Source: Girardinichthys multiradiatus (taxonomy: Eukaryota > Chordata > Actinopteri > Cyprinodontiformes > Goodeidae). Taken from it: DNA of 64,000 bases. Below are positions 23,359-33,618 of this stretch, piece after piece. The stretch is from NCBI RefSeq assembly GCF_021462225.1, contig NC_061816.1, positions 14,657,390 through 14,721,389 on the forward strand, written 5' to 3'. The notes below the pieces were generated by a model, which saw only the letters and a program-made list of their open reading frames with translations, was not told the origin of the DNA and did not search any database. The position numbers and the translations under genes were made by a program. Positions within the stretch are counted from its first letter, which is position 1. Every line of letters begins with the position of its first letter.

Positions 23359-23911
23359 ATTCAATTCAATTCAAAAATACTTTACTAATCCCAAAATGAA
23401 ATTAAATGTTGTTGTAGCTCATATTATGAAGGTTTCCTCAAAGAGCCGTTGTAGATGCTAATGGCTGTGGGCCGGAAGGATCTCCTGTAGCGATCCGTCT
23501 TACAGCAGATCTGAAGAAGCCTCTGACTGAAGACACTCTGTTGTTGTAGAACAGTCTCATGAAGAGGATGCTCAGGGTTCTCCATAATGTTCTTCATTTT
23601 ATGAAGAATCCGTCTTTCCACAATGATCTCCAGAGGTTCCAGAGGAGTGCCCAGAACAGAGCAAGCCTTTTTTATCAGCTTGTTGAGCTTTTTTAAGTCC
23701 CTGGCTCTGATGCTGCTTCCCCAGCAGATGATGGCAGAAGAGATCACACTTTCCACAACAGACTTATAGAAGATATGCAGCATCTTGCTGCAAACACCAA
23801 AGGACCTAAGCTTCCTCAAGAAGTACAGTCTGCTCTGTCCTTCTTGTAGATGGCTTCACAGTTGCATCTCCACTCTAGTCTGTTGTCCAGGTGAACACCG
23901 AGGTATTTATA
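23359..23911 (-). mobile_element. Rex1 retrotransposon 3' fragment
   Basis: On the minus strand it ends in the Rex1-type tail: a TAAAGTATTTTTGAATTGAATTG-like sequence with iterated GAATT (plus-strand 23359-23400). The upstream coding part is the last third of reverse transcriptase. It is truncated at about 23911. The tail is closely related to the one ending the retroposon at 39250-40328. Confidence 0.85.
23424..23819 (-). pseudogene. Rex1 reverse transcriptase, C-terminal part
   Basis: 131 codons remain open: RKLRSFGVCSKMLHIFYKSVVESV, AIICWGSSIRARDLKKL, LGTPLEPLEIIVERRIL, and a final FSQRLLQICCKTDRYRRSFRPTAI. These match the terminal thumb/tail region of Rex1-like polymerases. About 90 bases upstream also align in another frame (KYLGVHLDNRLEW, near 23870-23910), showing a frameshift. 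The GAGCAGACTGTACTTCTTGAGG stretch (minus strand, near 23820-23845) resembles a segment I recall as diagnostic of Rex1. The catalytic FADD region is missing through 5' truncation, so there is no enzymatic potential. Confidence 0.85.
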
Positions 23912-24034
23912 CTAATGTTAATGTTAATGTTTTTTGAAGTAATGTTTTTTGAAGTTATTTTCAGTTATAGTTCCTTTAACCATAGAGAAATGTTATATTT
24001 GTTGGGACACACAGCCATGGATTTCAACATTAAA

Positions 24035-24300
24035 CTCCGGTACGGACATTTCTGGAACTTTCAAAATAAAGTGCAGTAACCGTCTTCCGGCACAGCCAGG
24101 AAATGGGATAACTGCGGACTTCCTGTGATGCCACTACCCAAATAAAAGCACAGCTGTTGCTACATCCGCCCTCTTCCACACGGTCTTGCAGAGGGACCGG
24201 ATAGGGGAGACAAAGCGCGCTAATGTCTTTTGCTGGCAAACAGACATAAACTTCGCCCCTTGGACAACGTTTCCTCACCATGGTTCATGAGGTTAGGTAT
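24035..24300 (+). promoter_or_regulatory. CpG-clustered promoter-like block and possible exon 1
   Basis: About a dozen CpG dinucleotides fall within 24035-24272, in surroundings almost free of them. Two ETS-like sites (CTTCCGG near 24083, ACTTCCTG near 24117) and an AATAAAAG A/T-rich element near 24141 are present. An ATG in a strong Kozak context (CACCATGG, ATG at 24280-24282) follows. It opens M-V-H-E and meets possible 5' splice sites at 24292 (GAG|GTTAGG) or 24297 (TAG|GTATTT). This resembles a housekeeping-type first exon on the plus strand. The gene is not recognised; CpG clustering could also come from an old repeat. Confidence 0.35.
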
Positions 24301-25200
24301 TTTGGGCAGAGAAAGATTTAGGATGAAATGATCCAAACATTTTTCATTTTGTGAAGTTTGTGGGAAACTCGGCTATCTTAGTGCTAACAGGCTATCTGTA
24401 GCACACGTGCCGGTTTGTGTTCTTTGTATGTTTTAAGGTTAACTGCTAACCTGTAAGAACACGTGCTTCCTACTAAAGAGTATTCAACAGAAAGGTTGTT
24501 GGTTTTCAAGCTAGTGAATAATAGTTCCTATGTTCTCAAACATAAACATTGCATGGCAATGTTGCATCACTCTTTTGGTCATGATTTTCAACCTTCATTG
24601 ATCAACTTGTTTATATTGTACATGGCCCATTAGTCTTCGTTATTCTTTAATTCTGCTTGGTAGTTTAGTTGGATTGTTATAGCATAGTAAAGAATTTGTT
24701 GATTGAAATATGTTTGACTTTGAGTTGACTTATTTTTGTTAATAAATTCTTGTATTTTAAGAAATTGTGTAAATTCATTCCATGTGTGTGCAGAGTTTAT
24801 GCTGTTCAATAATGTCAGAGCTCGTCTCACACCTTTCTATTTTGTCCTAATATCATCGCCTTACTGGGCTGGTATTCACAGGACAACCCTTAACAGACCG
24901 AAATATTATTTTATAAAATATTAATATTAAATAATATTCTCAGATTCATAATCACAATATATTGGAGTGAGTTTGTTGAAAAGTCAAGAAATCTTCTGAA
25001 TGTTGGATTGCTAACAGCTAGTTTGGTATACTTCCCCCATTTTAGTTGATTTTAGTTATTTAAAACAGCTCAAACTGGATGTTAAATGTCATAGGATACA
25101 GAGTTATGTTAGTGGATATTAGACGTCTAGGCTTTCACAAGAGACTTTTGTTAAGTTAGGTATCATCAAGATTCAAAGATGAGGCTCATATTTTACTTCA
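24301..25200. other. No gene recognised
   Basis: AT-rich DNA between the promoter-like block and a solo LTR. If the exon at 24280 is real, this is the start of its first intron. Confidence 0.45.
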
Positions 25201-25204
25201 CATG

Positions 25205-26769
25205 TGTTGGGATTATGATTATTGATTAATTAATATTTATCAAGAATTATAATTTAAAATCATAATTTGAGAACATTTATTTCTTAACCAAAAATCCTCA
25301 TTTATGAATTGAAACCAGAGAAGTTCTCTGTTGTTGTAATTGTGGCTCAAAGCCCTTGATAATTACAATCATTAAACTTTCTGTAAGAGATAATAACTAT
25401 TACTAGATGTCACTGTTTAATCAACTGTTTCTGCCGAAACGTGGGGAACGTTGACCTTATTTTGACTGACAAAGCACTCTTGCACAAAATAAACACAAAC
25501 ACTTTCTATTTATCTACGTGAATATTTATTAAATCAACAGCCCTGATACAACTCGCTCTTCCAATTCAATAATCTTCACCTAATCAAACACGCAAAGTTC
25601 TACTCAAAACGGAAAACATTATCTAACTAAACACAATAAAACAGCCTTAAGTGTGGATGAAATCAAACCAGCAGTTATGACAGTTATGGCAAAATACAAG
25701 AAGGATATTATGCTAAGCGAAGCTTTGAGTGTAACTTCCCCCACCAGGCATCAAGGGTCGTAAAACTTCCCCCAACGCTGCAAGCTCAGTGCACACAAAG
25801 AGTTATAAACGTTTGGCGGCAACCAATAAAACATGAAGTTGAAGACAAAGAAAATGGTTGATTTTCACCATAAGGATATTATAGCAGCTCAGCTTTACAG
25901 CGCACATGAGCTCAGGTGTTCACACAGTAAAACACAACTTCAATTCAATTCAGTTTATTTATATAGCGCCAATTCACAACACATGTTGTCTCAAGGCACT
26001 TCCCAAAGTCAGGTACATACATTCCAATTAACTTGCAAAGCTCGGCGGCTTCAGAGTCCAGCGATCATCAAAATTCAATAACACCTGGCATGCAAATACA
26101 CTTCGAATACATTAGACTATAAGTGGCAATTCTAAATCGCCCTAAAATCCTACTCTATCCTGCCCAAACTATTTTAATAGAAATAAAAAGCGAACGGACT
26201 TTACTTGGTGTAGTCTTCCTTGGAGCAGAGAGGTAGAAAAAAAAGGGGGGGGAGGGGGAGTTTCCACGCGTCCGTGGGTCTGTCCTCGTCCTTTGGCCTC
26301 CTTGGCAGAAAGGTGAAAAATATGACGGACCGTCACTAGTCAACTAGAACAAAAACAAGGGTGAACATTTCTTCTCCTTGAAACCTCCGTGGTTTTTTGG
26401 TTACGTGTTAAATCCACGCCTTCGATCAGTAAAGTTGAAACTTAGAAGCCTTCTTATTCTGGTAAGCTTAATTTGATGAGTTTTCTGGCCAGTGGGAGAA
26501 TGAATGACAGTCCACGTGGGATTTCTTCTCCAGAGTGCTGCACCCCAGATGCTGGTTCGGTATCCAACTTGGAAGCAAAGCTGAGAGGTCTCAGAGTATG
26601 TTATATAGCCCACTGTGACATCAGAGCTGCGACGCCCCTGTCCTATCAGCCGCTTGGATTTGTAGTAGCAGACTATCCTGGGGTACAAAATGGCCGATGA
26701 CGCTGAACAGCATAGTGGCGTCCAGCAACGTACAAATGGTCCAATATTCAGTAAACAAATGGTCCAACA
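25205..26769 (-). mobile_element. Large solo LTR, copy A
   Basis: The element begins TGTTGGGATTATG and ends GGTCCAACA on the plus strand, so its termini are TG...CA with a 6-bp inverted TGTTGG/CCAACA. CATG flanks both sides (25201-25204 and 26770-26773), a 4-bp target duplication typical of many retroviral and some other LTR insertions. In its own (minus) orientation it has a TATA box in GGGCTATATAACATAC (near 26605-26620), a long transcribed part, and an A/T-rich terminus. It aligns along its length with copy B at 31964-33614. No internal gag/pol sequence adjoins, so it is a recombined solo LTR. A LINE tail is nested inside. No coding function is assigned. Confidence 0.88.
25936..26030 (-). 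repeat. L2-type 3' tail nested in LTR
   Basis: TTCAATTCAATTCAG, TTTATATAGCGCCAATTCACA and TCAAGGCACTT form the antisense end of the same LINE family whose sense tail ends at 51853. It interrupts the LTR relative to copy B, so it inserted after the LTR. Only about 95 bp are present. Confidence 0.75.
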
Positions 26770-26773
26770 CATG

Positions 26774-27689
26774 ACAAGAGTTAAATCAGGATAACTTTAG
26801 TTGTCTATATATTTATTCTAAAATAAACGGCAAATAAATATAGCAGTAAAGGGGCCATTTGGTCAAATTAGAAATGAAGAGGCAGAGTCAGTGCAAGGTT
26901 ACACAGCTTTGTCGGCAGTAATGCAGAATATTCAATCCGATAATACTGTGTGTTCATCCTAAAAAGAACACACAGATTGGAAAAAAATTAAAAATTAATT
27001 GGTAAATCTCAGCAACGCTGCTGTTGCATAATTCAAAATTAGCTACCAGCTCTGTCTCATCTTCATTCATTTCAAAACAGAGCTGACATCCTTAATTTTT
27101 ATGTGAAACCTCACTGAAGCTAATAGCAGTCTCTGTGTCTTGTCCACAGGCTAAACCCGATGAAGTCCTTGCTGAAAGGAAGTGGCTGTTGCCCCAATGA
27201 GCATCAAACAATTTTGGTGTTGTTTAATGTTTCAACTAACTACTGAAATAGTAGGTTTTTTGCCTGTTAATTATGAAGACAAATGCTTGAAAAAATTGAG
27301 CGGGATCGCCTGCTGTCATGATGTTATCACTGGCATACTAACAGTCATTTTCAAAAAGTAATATCTGCATGATAACATGCCGTTTAACCTGAAAGAAAAC
27401 CTACAGTGAAAAAAAAAAAAAACATTCTCAGGGAATGAAAAAAAAATTAAACGGACATAAAAAGCTTACACAGAGAATCAGAGCAAAAATGAATACACTG
27501 AGCATTAAGTGTCGCTGTGGGTGATTATGTGCGTGGGTTCTAATTGGCAGCAAGAACCAGATGAGGTTATTGGTAAGATGGAGATAAGGAAGAAAATAAC
27601 TGGAAATGAAAAGTGACTAAACTTAAACACCATCTGTGTTACTGCAGTGACTAACACAGTGTTGCCAGTTTAGAAAAATGCTAAATTTG
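26774..27689. other. No gene recognised; weak acceptor-like site
   Basis: AT-rich DNA with A tracts near 27408-27422. A good-looking 3' splice site (TCTTGTCCACAG, ending 27149) is followed by a 16-codon open frame on the plus strand ending in WLLPQ-stop. No 5' splice site or homology supports an exon. Confidence 0.4.
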
Positions 27690-28225
27690 TCCCCATCCTG
27701 AGATCCAATGGTCAGGTCTGTTGTCAGGACAACTATTTGTTGAGCAAGCATATTCATATTGATGGCTTAGTCAAAGCCCAGATCTAAGTCCAATTAAAAA
27801 TCTAGAAATAAAATTTAGCACAAACAAGGCAAGAAGAAAAAAAAGATTGTATAAAGAAAGTCATTAAAATTCCTCATTAAAGTTTGCCCCAGGCCATGTA
27901 GGCAACATAGTAAACACGTGAAAGAAGATGCTCCTGTCGCTTCCTGTCTCCAGTCCTGAACTTTCTGGCCAACATGCAAAGTGCTGTTTGGCAGTAAACC
28001 AAAAGTGCATATATCATCCCTACAGTAAAACATGACAGTAGCAGCATCATGGTGTGGTGATATTTTTTTCTCAAATAGGGAGAATAAAATTGGAAACACT
28101 TGGTGGGAAGATGTATGAACCTAAACACATGACAATTCTTGATGAAAATGTGACACTAGGTGGCAAAAGGCATGTGACTGGAACAGAGATTCCTTACACA
28201 CACACAAAGCTACATTGGAAAGTTT
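27690..28225 (+). pseudogene. Tc1 transposase remnant, left part, rearranged
   Basis: The stretch 27695-27740 resembles the linker region of a fish Tc1 transposase gene. 27745-27810 resembles its C-terminal catalytic motif (S-P-D-L-x-P-I-x-N-L in DNA, around CAAAGCCCAGATCTAAGTCC). 27830-28225 returns to the middle of the gene (TTTGCCCCAGGCCATGTAGG, then the GTAGCAGCATCATGG core). The order is therefore not that of the family. Stops and frameshifts abound. The sequence breaks off at about 28225 and the expected continuation resumes near 30224, so a 2-kb insertion split the element. Confidence 0.7.
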
Positions 28226-30222
28226 TGTTGTCTGATGAGCTAACCCCTCCCTCCTACTTCCCTATGTCTAAAGGGTTTGCTTAATCCAGCTCTCCATCCA
28301 ACGGGTCCGGACTTCCCTAAACCTGAAACGTCTTACTAAGCAGGTTTACTGAAAGTTCTGTTTAAGCTGGTGTCGGGAAATGACTCGCCCAGCCTCTGAC
28401 AGCCTTCATACAAAAGTCTCGCCCTTCTTCAACTGTAGGTCTGGACGACTGAGTAGCCTATGGCAGTCATCCACACTTTCAACAGTCACTTTTGTTCACG
28501 GCTGCTCATTCCCTATTTTTACAACTGGCTCTTGGAATATGGGCTAGGTTAATTTTAGTGGCTCAGCATGAGCCCCAAGTGTGCTGTTTTAACAAACTTG
28601 GCTAAGGCAACCTATAAAAACCTCCCAAAATCTCTTAGAACCAGGCAACAAGACTTTTTACCACCAATGAAAAACCAAAAATAGGGTGACTCAATTAATT
28701 GAATGTCCACGATTTAACTAGAATTTTATATGCTTTCTTTAATTAGCAACGCTTATGCAGGGGTCAGTAACAGCTTCAATTCGGCAACATGTAATAATTT
28801 CAATAATATAAATAAATCAATCAATTCAGCCTGTCTTACCCTGATGCTGAAACTAATGAGTTTGGAGAGCCTTTGAAGACGGAGGCTCATCCATGCACCT
28901 GATGGAGAAGAATTCTTCTGGTAACGAGTGGTTTCTTGAAGGGAATACGACTTAATCTTCAGTTTTCTTCCTTTAAGTGGCAGGTACTGATGCTCCAGGC
29001 TTCAATGGTTAAACAGGATCTTTGTTGTCATATGTCTCAGAAGACAGTAGTTTCCAGAGGCTGAAGAGTTGAAGGAAACCCGGAGACATAAATAAGGTTG
29101 ATTCAAGACTTCCAGAAGCCTGAAACTTAGAGCAATCAGCTATTCACCAATCAAGTTCACTTCTGTTGTCTGGATAAAGAGCCTTTAGATGAAATCAGAT
29201 TCTTAATCTAGAGGCACAGTCCTTCTAAGGCAAACGGGTTGATACTCTTTTTAATGCAGTCGATCAGCTGGGCTGTGTCTCTGGTCCTCTGATTCATCTG
29301 TAGCGTCTCTCCGATCTTGTTCGCTGGTCTTCTGCGAGGAAACAACCAACTAGTTCCTCTATTCTTGCCCATTTTATAGAGCATTTCCACCAAACCCTTT
29401 GTGCTCATAGGCCAGTGGATGTTGCCATGGCTGTCCCATTGGTCACCCATGACATAAGGTGATTTTCTGGAATTTCCCGAGTTGTGTCCATATCAGACAT
29501 GCCATCATCACCTCAGTCCTGAGCTGTCTGCTGGCCTCTTGTTTGCCCTGCGCCCCCGCCTTAGTCATCAGTCTTGTGCTGTAAGCTGCAGTGCTCACTT
29601 CCCCAATTCCCGAACATCTGCTGTATTCTTGTCTCACTCAACGTTACACTTCCTCTTAAACAGAGGATTTAATTCTTACATTGGTGCTGCTCAAACTTTT
29701 AGTTACAGCGTTTACTTCATTTACAGTTTAAAACCATTACTTAAACTTCATCCTTTTTATTCATACACCACACAACATTATCTCTTTCATATATAGCTGA
29801 TTGAGAATGTCAAACCTTAATGTTTTTTTGTTTTTTTTCTAATTCTCAGTTCTTAACCACATTTCAATCATACATCTTTTAACTTGTTAATCAAAGATTA
29901 CTAATTTTATTCAATACATGTGAAAGAATATAAAATCATCATACATCATTTCTTTGGATATACTTGTTTATATTTTTGCAAAAGATAAGACAGATAACAT
30001 GTGGCAGATAATATGTGGCTCCACACAGGCCTCTCCAGTCTCTCAGCTCCAGAATATGAGAACATGCTTGTTTCACTCCCCACTGCTTCAACTGTGTGTT
30101 TTTAATAATTATTCCATGGATTATTCATAAGGATATTTATTGTAACTTTTATGGAGTTAACTGTGAGCAGTTACTAAATGTTGCATGGATTACATGGAGA
30201 GATCTCACCTTATTTTGACAAA
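28226..30222 (-). repeat. Insertion splitting Tc1, retrovirus-LTR-like
   Basis: About 2 kb lie between the two Tc1 halves. On the minus strand a segment from about 30027 to 28580 begins TGTGTGGAGCC and ends AACAGCACA. It contains a TATA-like CTCTATAAAATGGG (near 29367-29380) and an ATTAAAG signal. It is followed at once by CTTGGGGCTCATG, which resembles the proline-tRNA primer binding site of retroviruses (TGGGGGCTCGT-type). This fits an LTR plus leader, with the internal region truncated at about 28226. An 80-codon open frame (29208-29450) has no recognised domain. I saw no clean target duplication. An unrelated repeat is the alternative. Confidence 0.4.
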
Positions 30223-30223
30223 A

Positions 30224-30655
30224 GGCTTAAATTAAAGCATATTAATATTGATGGGCTAGTCAAAGGCCAGACCTGAATCCAACTCAAAATCTGTAACAAA
30301 AGTAGAATATTGCCATAACAGATGCTGTCCATCAAATATGGCTGGCTTTAAAATGTTTTACAAATAAGAATAAGCAAAAAGTCTAGTTTCTAGAAGTGCA
30401 AAGCTGGTAAAGATATATCCCAAAAGACCTGCCCTTGTAATTGCAGCAAAATGAGGTTCTACACCATTTTGGCATAAGGATGCTGAATATATGTATGCCA
30501 CACTTTCCATATTTTTATTTGTAAAAAAATGTTTTCAAAATCGTCTAATTTCCTTCAACTTCATAATGATGCCACACTTTGTCTTGGTCCTTTTAAATAA
30601 AGTCCAAAAAATGCATTGAAGTTTGTGGTTGTAACATGACAAGATATAGGCGAGT
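30224..30655 (+). pseudogene. Tc1 transposase remnant and right TIR
   Basis: Begins with the continuation expected after 28225 (TTAAATTAAAGCATATTAAT), then the C-terminal catalytic motif (CAAAGGCCAGACCTGAATCC, i.e. P-D-L-N-P). It ends in the AATTGCAGCAAAATGAGG terminus of the gene. The inner part of the right inverted repeat (30500-30655) follows, with GTTTGTGGTTGTAACATGAC. The outermost end is missing. No functional product is possible. Confidence 0.78.
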
Positions 30656-31015
30656 TCCGTTTACAGTGCAAGCTATCTAAAAATAAGCTATCTACAAATA
30701 ACCCATCACTGTTTTAGCAGTAGATAACACTAAGACATATCATTTAAGTTTCCTGAACAACAATGGATCTTTTGATGTGCTTGCTGTGATTCACACAGTA
30801 CAGTCCCTCCGGTCCCTGGTCCTTAGAAGCGATCACACTTGAAATAACACTTGCTCCTAAAGGAACAACTCTTGAACTGTTTCTAAATTTTAGCTGTTTA
30901 ATCTAAATAAGGCAGAGGAATGTTTACAGAGATCAGCGCTGAGGCTCTTGTCTCGGACTGTCGCCGTCTGTGCATGAGGGCCATAGCTAGAGCTCTTTCA
31001 CTTTTGCCTTGGAAG
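30656..31015. other. No gene recognised
   Basis: Short spacer between the Tc1 remnant and the SINE. Nothing identifiable. Confidence 0.5.
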
Positions 31016-31217
31016 TGGTGGCCTAGCGGTTAGAGTGGGGGATTTGCATTATGGGCCACAAGTACCCGGGTTCGAAATACAGCCTGCCACTCTGGGTCCC
31101 TGAGCAACACCCTTAGCATGCTCCCTGGGCTGCTCCCCACTGTTCCCTAACGGATGGTTTAAATGCAGATGACAATTTCTTTATTGCGAGATCAATAAAG
31201 TCTTTATATTATTATTA
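31016..31217 (+). mobile_element. tRNA-derived SINE
   Basis: An RNA polymerase III A box (TGGCCTAGCGGT, 31019-31030) and B box (GGTTCGAAATA, 31069-31079) are spaced as in a tRNA gene. A non-tRNA body rich in CTCCCTGGGCTGCTCCCC follows. The tail reads TTGCGAGATCAATAAAGT and ends in an ATT repeat. The tail resembles that of teleost LINEs, which would supply the reverse transcriptase. It is not a functional tRNA gene because the body does not fold as one. Confidence 0.9.
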
Positions 31218-31310
31218 CTTTCCTTGTACATAAAACACACATTTTCCCAAGATTGTCTTTTCATGTAAACCTTAGTGAAGTGTGAACTAATTTTTCCTGG
31301 TTTTCTGCAG

Positions 31311-31560
31311 ACAGCTCTGCAGGAGGAGAGAGTGCACACTTCCAGGTTTGGATGCATTTTCCCTCAAACTCCCAGGGATCTTCACCATCATGTCCAGCCG
31401 TGGTCTGCTCCACTATCTCCTCATCTTATTTTACATTTTTAAATTATATTAAATAGCTCATGATTAGACAGTCAAGGTATCAACTTCCTGTACTTGCTGG
31501 TTGATTATTTGGTTTTTGTTTTTTTTTGTTATTCCAATAAAGATTTTACCCCAAACGTTG
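31311..31560 (+). other. Terminal-exon-like segment with poly(A) signal
   Basis: A branch-point-like ACTAAT (31286-31291), pyrimidine tract and TTTTCTGCAG acceptor (ending 31310) introduce the segment. It has open frames of about 43-50 codons in all three phases before stops near 31440-31452. An AATAAA (31536-31541) and a GT-rich downstream element (31557-31582) follow. This is the signal set of a 3'-terminal exon on the plus strand. No protein family is recognised in any phase, so it may be mostly 3' UTR. It may pair with the promoter-like block at 24.0-24.3 kb. Confidence 0.35.
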
Positions 31561-32006
31561 TGTCTCTGTTTGTGCTGTAGTTATCTGATGAGTTTAATAA
31601 AATATGCTCTGTTCCTCTGTTTACCTCAGACCTCCAGTGCTTTGCACAGTAATGCTGATTTTACTATTTGACTTTTTTGCAGAAGTTATGCATTTACAGT
31701 TTAATTAAGGTAACAAAAGAACCTTTAAGTTGTCCATCATTTATTCACATAAGGCAACCTATGTACACTGCTTTCTGCTTAACACAAGTTTCACAAAGCT
31801 GTTAGGGTTTACACTTTCAAAATAATACTGGGACACATATTGGTCAGATCACAGCACACTGTCACAATTTAAAACCACCTCTTCACCTTCACATGGCAGC
31901 ACCATGCTCAGTGGTATGTTACCCTGCAGCAAGGTGTGTAAACATGACATCTAAGGTATTTGTTGTTGGACCATTTGTTTGCTACTACGTACCCCAGTAT
32001 GGTCTG

Positions 32007-32099
32007 CTACCACAACTCTCAGTAGTAATTGCAGCTGCTACCACAACTCCCAGCAGGGATTGCAGCTGCTATCACAACTCCCAGCAGGTATTGCAACTG
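32007..32099 (+). repeat. Three 31-bp repeats in LTR U3
   Basis: Three consecutive copies of CTACCACAACTCCCAGCAGG plus GATTGCAGCTG, slightly diverged, lie about 40 bases upstream of the TATA box. Copy A has about one degenerate copy here. The position suggests an enhancer-like duplication. Confidence 0.85.
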
Positions 32100-33204
32100 A
32101 TAAGAAGGGGCGTCGCAGCTCTGATGTCCCAGTGGACTATATAAGGGCACCGGAGACGCCCACCATTGCTTTTCATGCTGCAAAACGGGACCGGTTAACC
32201 AACCACACAACTGAAGCACGCATCTTTCTGGAGAAGAAACTCACACGTGGGTTTTCATCAATTCTCCCCACTGGCCAGAAAACTCAATGAATTAAGCTCA
32301 CAAGAATAGGAAGGCTTGTAAGTTTTAACACTTGACCAAAACCCATGGAGGTTTTCAAGGAGACAAAATCTTCCTCCTTGTTTTGTTCCAGTCGACTGCT
32401 GTCGGTCTGTCATAATTCTCCACTTTTGCCAAAGGAGGCCAAGGACAATGACGACTGCTTCCCTCTGAGTTAGTTACGGACGTGTAACTACTACTCCCTT
32501 TCTCTCCCCCCACTCCAGATGAGGCAAAATAGCTTGGGCAGGATAGAGTAGGATTTTAGAGCGATTTAGAATTGCCTCTTATAGTCCAAAGTGTTCTAAG
32601 TTGTATATGCATGCCATGTTTGATTGAAACTTTGATTGCTGTTGGACTTTGAAAGCCGCCGTGCTTTGAAGCTGTGTGTGTGTCTGTCTCACTGTATTTT
32701 GAAACCTGAGTGCAGACCCAGGTAAACTTACAAGTTGGACTCTTAGAACCTCATGGTGATAAACTCACCATTCCATTGTCTTCACCCTTCGTGTTTTTCC
32801 ATTGGTTGCCACCAGGAGGTCTTATGACCCTTTGTATGTTCCACTGAGCTACACTTTGGCGGGGCTGCTCTCAAAGCTTCGCTCAGCACCATATTATCTC
32901 TTGTTTTTGCCATAACTGCTGGTTTGATGTCATACACACTCAATGCTTTTTTATCCTGTTTAGTTAGTTATTTTACCCTTTTGTGTAGAACGTCACATGC
33001 TTGATTAGGTGAAGATTATTGAATCGGAATAGCGAGGTGTATCAGGGCTGTTGAATTAATAAATATTCACGTAGTTAAAGAGAAAGCGTTGGTGTTTATT
33101 TTGAGCAAGAGTGATTTGTCTGTCAAAATAAAGTCAAAGTTCCCCAACTTCGGTGAAGCGGTTGATTAAACAGTGACATCTAGTAATAGTTAATTATTAG
33201 CACA

Positions 33205-33425
33205 TACAGTTTCTTCCCCCAGGCTGTTTCTCTATTGAACATTCAATAGAGTACAAAATGTAAATACAGATGTTGCAAATGCACCTTTTTATTATATATG
33301 TGTATATTGTACATTGTAAATATGTATATTCTGTAATGCAAAAACAAAACCAAAGAGCAAAGTGTACTGGAGTCAAATTCCTTGTTTGTATGTATGAACT
33401 TGGCAATAAAGCTGATTCTGATTAT
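33205..33425 (+). mobile_element. Rex1-like 3' end nested in LTR
   Basis: TTTCTTCCCCCAGGCTGTTT (the end of the RT gene, matching minus-strand sequence near 20150-20165) leads into a T/A-rich 3' UTR. The tail then reads CTTGTTTGTATGTATGAACTTGGCAATAAAGCTGATTCTGATT. It is the sense counterpart of the ends at 19922 and 36909. It interrupts solo LTR copy B and is thus younger than the LTR. Only the last ~220 bp were copied. Confidence 0.85.
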
Positions 33426-33618
33426 TACTGAGAATTTAATAATTGTAATTATCAAAGGCATTGAGCCATAATTACAACACCAGAGGTCATCTCTGATTTC
33501 GATTTGTAAGTAATGATTTTTTGGTTAAGAATTGTTATTTTCTTTCTTCCAAGTTATGATTTTAAATTATAATTCTTGATAAATATTAATTAAAAAATAA
33601 TTATAATTCTTACATTGT

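Larger units (their letters stand above)
31964..33614 (+). mobile_element. Large solo LTR, copy B
   Basis: Starts TGTTGGACCATTTG and ends ATTCTTACA. TTGT flanks both ends (31960-31963 and 33615-33618), a 4-bp target duplication. A TATATAA box lies at 32138-32144 and AATAAA at 33058-33063. It aligns throughout with copy A in the opposite orientation (for example the GGCAGGATAGAGTAGGATTT core near 32538). U3 contains three 31-bp repeats absent from copy A, and a Rex1-like tail is nested near the end. There is no adjoining gag, pol or env, so it is a solo LTR. Its length and 4-bp duplications favour an endogenous-retrovirus-type element. Confidence 0.88.

Noticed and set aside
31019..31079. tRNA gene-like A and B boxes
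   Set aside because: The spacing fits a tRNA, but the 3' body and LINE-like tail show that it is a SINE.
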